Below are positions 8,206 through 13,855 of a stretch of 13,855 nt of DNA, piece by piece. The stretch comes from JBBSEZ01 sp038239195 (GTDB lineage: Bacteria; Planctomycetota; Planctomycetia; Gemmatales; Gemmataceae). The translations under genes were made by a program, and so were the position numbers. The DNA lies in assembly GCA_038239195.1 (NCBI GenBank), contig JBBSEZ010000265.1:1-13855 (forward strand), in the 5' to 3' direction. The notes beneath the pieces were generated by a model that worked only from the letters and a program-made list of their open reading frames with translations, had not been told where the DNA came from and made no database searches. The first letter of the stretch is position 1; every line of letters starts with the position of its first letter.

Positions 8206-8586
8206 TCACTTCCCGCCTTGCACCTTTTCCAGCGCCTTCGCGGCGTAGGCGCGGACCGTGGCGTCCGGATCGTTCTGGGCCGCCGTCAGCGCAGGCACCG
8301 CCTCGCGGGCAGCGGGACCGATCTTCAATAGCGCCAGGACCGCCTCGGCACGTACCCCAGCGTCGGCGTCCTTGAGCGCCTCCACCAGGGCAGGCACGAC
8401 GGACGGATCGACGACGCCGGCGTTGCCGAGTTTGTGCGCGGCCTTCTTGCGCGCCCGGGCATCGGGGGAACGGAGCTCCTCCATCCAGTGCGCGACCGGC
8501 CGGCCGCCCGCCATCGTTGGCTTTGCTTTCCCGCACCCGCCCAGCAGGGCGAGGCCAAGCGTGCCGGCGCAGAGGAGGTAGCGCAC
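8206..8586 (-). CDS. HEAT-repeat lipoprotein
   Basis: A 126-residue protein with a lipoprotein signal: a short hydrophobic stretch then LLGGC with Cys18 as the lipidation site. The mature part has about two and a half HEAT/PBS-lyase-type helical repeats (for example VVPALVEALKDADAGVRAEAVLALLKIG, then AVPALTAAQNDPDATVRAYAAKALEKV), a protein-protein interaction scaffold. The start is GTG at 8586. It lies 21 bases downstream of the DUF1559 gene and is probably translated from the same transcript. Such small HEAT lipoproteins next to DUF1559 genes are common in planctomycetes; the partner is unknown. Confidence 0.8.
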   Translation of the reverse strand: MRYLLCAGTLGLALLGGCGKAKPTMAGGRPVAHWMEELRSPDARARKKAAHKLGNAGVVDPSVVPALVEALKDADAGVRAEAVLALLKIGPAAREAVPALTAAQNDPDATVRAYAAKALEKVQGGK

Positions 8587-8607
8587 GAGGGTGTTCTCCG
8601 GCCCGGC

Positions 8608-9522
8608 TCAGTAGTCGAGCCCCTGGATCGTCTCGCCGCCGGCGCGCGTGCCCAGCGCCCAGAACGCCTTGCGCTCCGGCCCGTCGGCGGTGATGCTGCG
8701 GAGGAAGTGGACGGAACCGTCGGCGAAGAGGAGGTTGACGCCCCCGGTATGGTAGCTCGAGAAGTCGTCGAGCCCGCCGTCGGCGTCGTTCTTGATGTTG
8801 ATCCAGTTGTTGTGGGCCAGCACGAAGTTCGGCGCCGGCCCCGTGGCGCTCGGCCAGGGGTTGCGCGCGCCCGCCCGCAGCACAGACCCACTCGGTGCGC
8901 CGGCCCAGATTCCCTGGGAGTCGGCCCAGGCGCGGTCGCCGATCATCGCCGTCTGGCTGGTGCCGTCGGCGACGTCGGCGAAGCGCGTCCGGCTGTTACG
9001 GTAGAAGATGCCGTCGCCGGTCGGATCGGCCACGTCCGAAGCGTCCTGGCCCACGGTGGCGGCATAGCTGGACGGGGCAGCCATGCAGAGCGTGGCGCCC
9101 GTGCCGTCGGTGACCGCGAAAGTGCCCTGGGCCGGGGAGTCCGACGGGCAAAGGTAGGCGCTGAGGCGCGTCTGGATGACGGGCGAGGCGGCGACCGGCT
9201 GGGCAAGGTCGATCTGCTTGAAAAGGTTGTCCTGCTCCAGGTAGGGCAGCAGGAACGTGCCCCAGCCCCAGCCCGGAGAGGTGTCGGTCGCGCCGTTGCG
9301 GTAGGGAGTGGTGGCGAGGTATCCGGGGGGCAGTGCCTGGTTGACGTCGTGGTAGTTGTGGCAGGCGAGGCCGATCTGCTTGAGGTTGTTCTGGCACTTC
9401 ATGCGTGCGGCGGCCTCGCGCACCTTCTGGACGGCGGGCAGGAGTAGGCCGAGCAGGATGGCGATGATGGCGATCACCACGAGCAGCTCGATCAGCGTGA
9501 AGGCGGGACGGAAGCGGCGCAT
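8608..9522 (-). CDS. DUF1559 domain-containing pseudopilin-like protein
   Basis: A 304-residue protein with a type IV pilin-like N-terminus: short basic leader MRRFRPA, then FTLIELL with the conserved Glu at position +5 of the mature protein, and a hydrophobic helix to about residue 30. It continues with the family's V.KVREAA.R..C.NNLKQIGLA.HNYHD block. The C-terminus carries the H-x9-DG-type signature HTGGVNLLFADGSVHFL that defines this planctomycete-expanded family. Probably processed by prepilin peptidase and placed in the periplasm or envelope; the role of the family is not established. Starts at an ATG on the minus strand, divergent from the outer-membrane barrel gene, and precedes the HEAT lipoprotein. 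Confidence 0.92.
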   Translation of the reverse strand: MRRFRPAFTLIELLVVIAIIAILLGLLLPAVQKVREAAARMKCQNNLKQIGLACHNYHDVNQALPPGYLATTPYRNGATDTSPGWGWGTFLLPYLEQDNLFKQIDLAQPVAASPVIQTRLSAYLCPSDSPAQGTFAVTDGTGATLCMAAPSSYAATVGQDASDVADPTGDGIFYRNSRTRFADVADGTSQTAMIGDRAWADSQGIWAGAPSGSVLRAGARNPWPSATGPAPNFVLAHNNWINIKNDADGGLDDFSSYHTGGVNLLFADGSVHFLRSITADGPERKAFWALGTRAGGETIQGLDY

Positions 9523-9614
9523 GAAAGGCCCCGTTGTCGTTCAGGTTGGAATGGGCGGGGAGGGGAGAAAGCAAACGACGTGCCCGAGGGGTAGAGGCGG
9601 CCCTCACCCCCCAG

Positions 9615-9641
9615 CCCCCTCTCCCAGAACGGGAGAGGGGG
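9615..9641. repeat. CCCCTCTCCC palindromic repeat in a divergent promoter region
   Basis: CCCCCTCTCCC and GGGAGAGGGGG form a perfect 11-bp inverted repeat with an AGAAC loop. It lies in the 295-base region between the divergent DUF1559 and barrel-protein genes. Elements of this kind (C-rich, CCCTCTCCC...GGGAGAGGG) are dispersed in many high-GC genomes. No coding sequence is supported in 9523-9817, and promoters for the flanking genes could not be picked out. Confidence 0.6.
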
Positions 9642-9817
9642 AGCAAGAGAAGACGGGCCCGCGGAGCGAGTGGCCAGTTCGTGTTCAGCACTGGCAACGG
9701 CATGGGCGGGGAAACGTCTCGCCGCGCCCGGCGGTCCCGGTTCCCCTTGACCCCTCGCCCCGCAGACGCTATCCCCCTCCATCCCAGGTCAGGCCGTTCC
9801 AGGCGAGGGAGAGTGTC

Positions 9818-10960
9818 ATGTTTGCCAACCGCAAACCGTTTCGCGGCGTCTGCGCCGCGCTGGCGCTGGTCGCAGGCCTCGAGCAAGCCCACGCCCAGAC
9901 GTTGCCCCCGTCGCCCGTGCCGATCGCGGTCGCCCCAGCCTGGGCCCCTGCTCAGCCGGCCCCGCCTGCCCCGCCGCCTTCGCTGGGCCGGCCCATCCCG
10001 GTGCCTTACGCTGCTCCGGCCCCCTCGCCGTTCGTCGTCGAAGGACAGCCCACGGGCCCGCTGGCGCCGATGCCGCCCGCGCCGGGGCCGCTCTTCCCCG
10101 TCGGCGACCCGGGCCGCAACGGCTGGGGGCCCTACGAGGCGCCCTCGGCGCCGCCGGGGCTGTTCCTCGACGTCGAGCTCCAGTTCCTCAGCCCCATCCT
10201 CAAGAACCACCTCAACTCCGACCAGCCCCTCGGCAGCGTCGGGTCCGTCACCGTGCCCAGCGCCAGCCTCCCCTGGACCGTCTCGCCGAAGTTCGAGCTT
10301 GGCTACCACCTGCCCGACGCTCAGGGCCTGTTCGCCGCCAGCTACCGCTTCCTCGTCGCCGAGGGCACCGCGACCCCGACCATCGACGGCGCCGCCTTCA
10401 ACGTTCGCACGCGCGTCAACCTGAACACCTTCGACCTCGATTACGGCACCAACCCCTACGTGTTCTCCCCGCGCTACGAACTGTCCTACCGCATCGGGGC
10501 CCGCGTCTCCGACATCTTTTTCGACTCGCGCGTTCAGGGCGACGTCCTCACGCGCCAGGCCAGCAACGACTTCACGGGTGCCGGGCCGCACGCGCGCGTG
10601 GACCTCAACCGCCAGATCGGCTTCCTGCCCGGCCTGGGCCTGTTCGGCCGGGCCGACGGCTCGGTGCTCATCGGGCAGATCCACCAGCGCTTTCGCGAAG
10701 ACGACACCAACCCCGACGGCACCGTGACCACCAGCGTGCTCACGCGCACCCGCACGCAGTCGGTGCCCGTCCTCCTCTTCCAGCTCGGCCTGAGCTATAC
10801 GCCCACCTTCACCAAGAACCTGCACTTCGCCGCGGGCTATCAATACGAGCACTACTGGTATCTCGGGCAGTTCGGGCTTGACGCCAACGCCAACTTCTCT
10901 CGCTCGCGCGGCGAACTGTCCGCCCAGGGGCTCTTTGTCCGGGGGCAGCTCGACTTCTAA
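9818..10960 (+). CDS. Outer-membrane beta-barrel protein with proline-rich N-terminal region
   Basis: A 380-residue protein with a Sec signal peptide (basic MFANRKPFRG, hydrophobic VCAALALVAGL, cleavage expected after AHA26). Residues 29-93 are rich in Pro and Ala, likely a flexible linker across the periplasm or wall. Residues 114-380 are alternating amphipathic strands with many aromatic residues (FELGYHL, RYELSYRIGARV, AAGYQYEHYWYLGQ), ending in Phe, the usual C-terminal signal for barrel assembly. The layout resembles planctomycete BBP7-like and Legionella Lpg1974-like pore families; I cannot decide between them. ATG at 9818 follows GAGGGAGAG. Probably a porin-like or structural envelope protein. 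Confidence 0.78.
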   Translation: MFANRKPFRGVCAALALVAGLEQAHAQTLPPSPVPIAVAPAWAPAQPAPPAPPPSLGRPIPVPYAAPAPSPFVVEGQPTGPLAPMPPAPGPLFPVGDPGRNGWGPYEAPSAPPGLFLDVELQFLSPILKNHLNSDQPLGSVGSVTVPSASLPWTVSPKFELGYHLPDAQGLFAASYRFLVAEGTATPTIDGAAFNVRTRVNLNTFDLDYGTNPYVFSPRYELSYRIGARVSDIFFDSRVQGDVLTRQASNDFTGAGPHARVDLNRQIGFLPGLGLFGRADGSVLIGQIHQRFREDDTNPDGTVTTSVLTRTRTQSVPVLLFQLGLSYTPTFTKNLHFAAGYQYEHYWYLGQFGLDANANFSRSRGELSAQGLFVRGQLDF

Positions 10961-11035
10961 ACTTTTTTTGGTTTTTCTCTTGTCAACCGTCCCTCTATCC
11001 GCCAGAATGTAAGTGTTGCCCGCAAGGGTGACAGG

Positions 11036-11069
11036 GGCGGAACGGTGATTGGGCGACGCCGTTCCCGCC
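11036..11069. other. Imperfect hairpin downstream of the barrel gene
   Basis: GGCGGAACGG (11036-11045) can pair with CCGTTCCCGCC (11059-11069) with one bulged base. It lies 75 bases after the barrel-protein stop; a T-rich run (10964 onward) lies before it instead of after. Could contribute to termination; weak support. Confidence 0.25.
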
Positions 11070-11147
11070 CCTTTTCCATGCGCTCCTCGTATTTTTCTCT
11101 CTTGCCCAAACCCACCCTCTTGGATAGATCAATCCCACGGGGGCCCC

Positions 11148-11196
11148 GCCAAGCCGCAAGCGGCGAGCCTCGCAGGTTTGCCGCTTGCGGCTTGGC
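11148..11196. repeat. Perfect 17-bp inverted repeat just upstream of the aldo/keto reductase
   Basis: GCCAAGCCGCAAGCGGC at 11148-11164 and its exact reverse complement at 11180-11196 enclose a 15-base loop. The right arm ends 12 bases before the ATG at 11209, where a ribosome-binding site would be expected, and no clear Shine-Dalgarno is visible there. It may be a dispersed palindromic element, or form an RNA hairpin that influences translation of the reductase. Confidence 0.75.
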
Positions 11197-11208
11197 GTGT
11201 TCCCTCCC

Positions 11209-12192
11209 ATGCAGAATCGACGCCTCGGTCAGACGGGGCTCAAGGTTTCCGAGATCTGTCTCGGGACGATGACCTTTGGCCATCAGTGCGACGAGCCGAC
11301 CGCGCGCGCCATCCTGGGCCGGGCCGCGGAGCGCGGCGTCAACTTCCTCGACACCGCCGACGCCTACCCCGTTCCGCCCTCCCCCGAGACGGCCGGGCGC
11401 ACCGAGGAGATCGTCGGCGCCTGGCTGCAAGGTCAGCGCCATCAATGGGTGCTCGCCACCAAGTGCCGAATCCGCGTCGGGCACGGGCCCAACGACGAGG
11501 GCCTGTCGCGCCGCCACGTCCTCAAGGCCGTCGAGGACAGCCTGCGCCGGCTCCGCACCGACTACCTCGACCTCTATCAGGCCCACGCTCCCGACCCCGA
11601 TACGCCCCTCGAGGAGACGCTGCGCGCCTTCGACGACCTGGTGCGCTCGGGCAAGGTGCGCTACGTCGGCTGCTCCAACTACCCCGCCTGGCAGATCGCG
11701 CTGGGCCTGGGGCTAAGCGCCCGCCTTGGCCTGGCTCGCTTCGACTGCGTCCAGCCGCGCTACAATCTCCTCTACCGAGAGATCGAGCCCGAACTGCTTC
11801 CCCTGTGCCGCGACCAGGGGCTCGGCGTCATCGCCTACAACCCGCTCGCGGGCGGTTTCCTCAGCGGAAAGTATCGCACCCTGGAAGCGCCGCAGCCGGG
11901 CACCCGCTTCACGCTCGGCAAGACGGGCGACCTCTACCGCGAGCGCTACTGGCACGAGGCCCAACTCGAGGCGGTGGCGCGCGTCCGCCAGCACTTCGAG
12001 CCGCGCGGCAAGGCCCTGGTCAGCGTCGCGGTCGCCTGGGTGCTGGCCCAGCCGGGCATCACGGCGGCCATCGTCGGCGCCAGCCGCCCCGACCAACTCG
12101 ACGCCAGCCTGGCCGCGCCCGAACTTGTGCTCGACGCCGAAGACCGCGAGGCGTGTAACCTTGCGTGGTATAGCCTGCCAAGGAAGCCATAA
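11209..12192 (+). CDS. Aldo/keto reductase
   Basis: NADPH-dependent carbonyl reductase of the AKR (beta/alpha)8 barrel superfamily, 327 residues. The catalytic tetrad is present: Asp48 and Tyr53 in FLDTADAY, Lys85 in ATKCR and His126 in DLYQAH. Cofactor-binding segments GCSNY (about 154-158), QPRYNLL (182-188), AYNPLAGGFLSGKY (209-222) and the C-terminal GASRPDQL (290-297) are intact. It resembles the YajO/potassium-channel-beta-like group (L.R...E.LPLCR..GLGVIAYNPLA). The ATG at 11209 is preferred over an upstream TTG because homologues start at M.(N)RRLG.TGLKVS. It sits alone after a large palindrome; the natural substrate is unknown. Confidence 0.92.
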   Translation: MQNRRLGQTGLKVSEICLGTMTFGHQCDEPTARAILGRAAERGVNFLDTADAYPVPPSPETAGRTEEIVGAWLQGQRHQWVLATKCRIRVGHGPNDEGLSRRHVLKAVEDSLRRLRTDYLDLYQAHAPDPDTPLEETLRAFDDLVRSGKVRYVGCSNYPAWQIALGLGLSARLGLARFDCVQPRYNLLYREIEPELLPLCRDQGLGVIAYNPLAGGFLSGKYRTLEAPQPGTRFTLGKTGDLYRERYWHEAQLEAVARVRQHFEPRGKALVSVAVAWVLAQPGITAAIVGASRPDQLDASLAAPELVLDAEDREACNLAWYSLPRKP

Positions 12193-12587
12193 CGAGAAAG
12201 ACGTCGAAGCGACCGGAGCTCCTCGAGGGGGCCCGGCAGTCGGGCAAGAGGTCTCGCCTCGCCCCCGGGTGGATGCTCGACTCCCTCCGGCACTGCCGCA
12301 TGCGAACGGTCCTCCGGCTTGTCCGCGGCCCCACCTCTTCGGCGGGGCACTATCCGGAGCACGAGGCCGCCCAGGCGTGCTTTCAGGAGAGAGCGTCAAG
12401 ATAATGGAGCATCGGGCTTCCGGTCGCACCTCCAACGCTCTCTCCCGAGACGGAGAGCGCCAGACGCGAGCCCCTGTCATCGGTGCCCCTTTGTGCCAAC
12501 GGGAAAGAGAACGACGCCGGAAGCAAGCGCTCCCAGCGTCGTTCGGTTAACCCCTGTGGCCCGGCGTTCCGGGACCACCTCGTTCAG
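12193..12587. other. Intergenic region without a supported gene
   Basis: About 395 bases between the reductase and the 3' end of the minus-strand tRNA gene. Open frames here have no recognisable protein features. At 12558-12576 a short GC hairpin (CCCGG-AACG-CCGGG on the minus strand) follows the tRNA and may end its transcript; it has no clear U-run. Confidence 0.5.
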
Positions 12588-12625
12588 CTCCCCGAGTAGG
12601 ACTCGAACCTACAACAAACCGGTTA

Positions 12626-13154
12626 CGTCAACCCCCATGTTTCCACGGGGAACGGACTATCTCATCATCCCGGAGGGATGCGGGGCGCTCGAGGCTGGCT
12701 TATTGGATGGGCTCCGCACCAGCTAGTCTCTGCACCTTCCTGGGTACTGATTGCCCTTCCCCAGGCTTGGCTCAGGATTGCCGCCACCCGAAGTGCTGCG
12801 GGTTCCCTGAATTCACCCCGTTTGTCCGCTGGCCATTACTGACCAGGGCTGCTACCTCAAGCAACCCGGCATGGATCTCGCTCTCGTCCCGAACGAGGGC
12901 CCAGGATCGTGTAGGGCCCTTGGCACCGATCCCAAAGTCCTTGCTGCTCTCGTTGTGGTGGAAGGCCAAGGCATCGAGACGTCTGTCGTACCCACCCACG
13001 CAGCAGCAGCCATCTTTGTGCTCGACTGCTCGACGTTTGAGTTCTTGGCGTCTTCGAGCGACGTGGAACTTCGTCTTGCATCGGGCGCAGGAAAAATGGC
13101 GTTGTCGTCCGGTCAACCCCCCTCCCACAGCCATGCCAGGCACAACGTTCTGCA
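12626..13154 (-). ncRNA. Group I self-splicing intron in tRNA-Asn
   Basis: About 529 nt. Conserved core elements on the minus strand: P-like CAATCCTGAGCC (12780-12769), R-like GTGCAGAGACTA (12735-12724) and S-like GATGAGATAGTCC (12666-12654). GACTA of R and TAGTC of S pair as P7. A P9 hairpin (CCCC GTGGAAACAT GGGG) lies at 12650-12633. The intron ends in G (12626) after an exon ending in U (13155), as the mechanism requires. The core resembles subgroup IC3 introns of bacterial tRNA genes (cyanobacterial tRNA-Leu, Azoarcus tRNA-Ile). I could not resolve the internal guide sequence/P1 by eye, so the 5' boundary could shift by one base. Confidence 0.85.
12772..13134 (-). pseudogene. Decayed HNH homing endonuclease ORF inside the group I intron
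   Basis: An in-intron frame of 120 residues (ATG at 13134; TGA at 12774-12772 overlaps the P element). It contains RRRQELKRRAVEHKDG, CCCVGGYDRRLDALAFHH, KDFGIGAKG.TRSW and EIHAGL, which line up with the HNH family pattern K..C..CGY.....AL.FHH.....K.FGI...G..RSW...(about 19 residues with C..CH)E.HAGL. One cysteine of the first CxxC is Gly (CVGG). About 12 residues before EIHAG, which would hold the second C-x2-C and the catalytic Asn/His, are missing without a frameshift. The FHH is kept. Likely inactive. The family comparison is from memory. Confidence 0.6.
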
Positions 13155-13188
13155 ACAGCCGGTTGCTCTACCATTGAGCTATCGGGGA

Positions 13189-13577
13189 AACATCGTGAGA
13201 CAGGCGACTCGACGAGCGAATGCCTGCCGTACCTTTTCTAGTGCATCCCCCGACGATCCGCAAGTCCTTTTTCTCCCGCTCGCCCTGGCACCGGCAAGAG
13301 CACGCTCGTCGCTGCCCTCGCGCCGCGCCCGGGCGCCGTCGTCCTCCGCACGTGTCCCGCTCAGGCCCTCCTCGCCGGTGCTCGCTTTCGCGCGCCTTCG
13401 CGGGGCACCTTTTCCGCGCCGACCGCTTGCCGTCCGGCGTTTCGCCGGTATAGTCGTCCACGTCGTCACTCACACCCGAGTCGCGCAGCAGGAAAGGACG
13501 GACACCGTGGGCCACAAGCAGACGGCCGAGCACCGCTTCGGCAAGGGGTCGTTTCATCAGATCGGGCTCGTGCGCGG
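13189..13577. other. Region between the tRNA 5' end and the LRR gene, no intact gene
   Basis: About 390 bases upstream of tRNA-Asn and downstream of the minus-strand LRR gene. Apart from the P-loop relic at 13252-13352, I see no intact coding sequence. A promoter for the tRNA must lie in its right part on the minus strand, but no convincing -10/-35 pair could be identified. Confidence 0.45.
13252..13352 (+). pseudogene. Relic of a P-loop ATPase/kinase N-terminus
   Basis: Bases 13252 onward read DDPQVLFL; after a shift of frame near 13273-13286, ARPGTGKSTLVAALAPRPGA and VVLRT follow. This contains a complete Walker A motif (A-x4-GKS) placed as in AAA_33/zeta-type kinases (VVLL.GLPGTGKST....A...GAVVLR.D). 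A stop lies just upstream in the second frame and no family features continue downstream, so this looks like a frameshifted fragment. Chance similarity in GC-rich DNA is possible. Confidence 0.35.
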
Positions 13578-13855
13578 TCAGTTCGGCAACGTGCTGTATA
13601 GCGCCTCCGCCCCCGCGTATGTGATGCCGTTGTTTTCCAGGTCGAGGTAGGTGAGCCGTGCCAGGTGGGGGGAGGACGCCAGGGCCTGCGCGCCCGCGTC
13701 CCCAATGAGGTTACTGGACAGGTCGAGGGAGGCGAGCCGTGCCAGGTGGGGCGAGGCCGCCAGCGCCGCCGCCCCCGCCTCCTCGATGTAGTTGTCGCTC
13801 AGGTCGAGGGAGGTGAGCCGTGCCAGGTGGGGCGAGGCCGCCAGCGCCGCCGCCC
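13578..13855 (-). CDS. Leucine-rich-repeat protein, C-terminal part (5' end outside window)
   Basis: Minus-strand frame running in from the window end to a TGA at 13580-13578, about 92 codons. It holds three 27-residue ribonuclease-inhibitor-type LRRs of the form L.SLDLS.N.I...GA.ALA.SPHLAR: LTSLDLSDNYIEEAGAAALA, LASLDLSSNLIGDAGAQALA and LTYLDLENNGITYAGAEALY, ending STLPN. The DNA repeats with an exact 81-base period (GTCGAGG at 13641, 13722, 13803). LRR proteins like this, often with an N-terminal TIGR02996 domain, are expanded in Gemmata-type planctomycetes. Likely a cytoplasmic protein-interaction scaffold; the N-terminus would decide the subfamily. Confidence 0.85.
   Translation of the reverse strand, partial: AAALAASPHLARLTSLDLSDNYIEEAGAAALAASPHLARLASLDLSSNLIGDAGAQALASSPHLARLTYLDLENNGITYAGAEALYSTLPN

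Larger units (their letters stand above)
12588..13188 (-). tRNA. tRNA-Asn(GUU) interrupted by a group I intron
   Basis: On the minus strand the 5' exon (13188-13155) begins TCCCCGA, followed by D-arm GCTC/GAGC and ACCGGCTGT. The 3' exon (12625-12588) is TAACCGGT, TTGTT, then T arm GTAGG-TTCGAGT-CCTAC, TCGGGGA and discriminator G. Joined, they give a 72-nt tRNA with perfect 7-bp acceptor (TCCCCGA/TCGGGGA), 4-bp D, 5-bp anticodon (ACCGG/CCGGT) and 5-bp T stems. The anticodon loop CTGTTAA reads GTT = Asn. CCA is not encoded. The intron lies between positions 35 and 36, inside the anticodon, so the tRNA works only after splicing. Confidence 0.9.

Noticed and set aside
12319..12726. Plus-strand frames across the tRNA 3' exon and intron
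   Set aside because: They overlap structured RNA on the other strand and encode nothing recognisable.
12588..12790. First taken as the 3' end of a tmRNA because of a T arm followed by a long structured RNA
   Set aside because: A matching 5' tRNA half was found 529 bases away and the middle carries group I intron core elements; no tag-peptide reading frame or pseudoknot pattern was seen.
13578..13855. 81-base direct repeats as a CRISPR or satellite array
   Set aside because: The repeats are in frame, have no spacers and encode canonical leucine-rich repeats.

Overview
The window is GC-rich and its gene content points to a planctomycete, most likely of the Gemmataceae/Gemmatales type. The clues are a DUF1559 pseudopilin-like protein paired with a HEAT-repeat lipoprotein, a proline-rich outer-membrane barrel protein, a ribonuclease-inhibitor-type leucine-rich-repeat protein and an IS5-like transposase tail. 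This assignment is inferred from family content, not from a marker gene.

Layout, left to right. (1) Positions 2-106 hold the last codons of a transposase that began outside the window. (2) After a leader with a TATAAT box comes the plus-strand operon sdhC-sdhA-sdhB, a three-subunit (type B, diheme cytochrome b) succinate:quinone oxidoreductase. (3) Starting 14 bases after the sdhB stop is a three-fold tandem array with a period of about 1.19 kb. Each unit has one gene for a small protein-glutamine deamidase (protein-glutaminase fold, catalytic Cys37/His86/Asp106 visible in all three copies) and one gene for a 162-residue partner of unknown family. Units 2 and 3 are each preceded by a decayed copy of the 3' end of sdhB, so the array grew in place next to the SDH operon. 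(4) An SDR oxidoreductase closes the plus-strand block. (5) On the minus strand, DUF1559 protein and HEAT lipoprotein form a two-gene unit, divergent from (6) a plus-strand outer-membrane barrel protein. (7) A 17-bp perfect palindrome precedes an aldo/keto reductase. (8) On the minus strand there is a tRNA-Asn(GUU) gene split in its anticodon by a group I intron of about 529 nt that carries a decayed HNH endonuclease ORF. (9) The window ends with the relic of a P-loop ATPase and the C-terminal end of a leucine-rich-repeat protein on the minus strand.

How the genes relate: SDH is housekeeping respiration (TCA cycle, membrane). The deamidase/partner pairs are spaced like one transcription unit with SDH but have no known link to it. 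With no signal peptides they are predicted to act in the cytoplasm, or to be exported by a route that needs no N-terminal signal. The partner may be an inhibitor or immunity-like protein, an adaptor or a substrate; the sequence alone does not decide this. The deamidase array and the intron-split tRNA-Asn are the two most noteworthy items.
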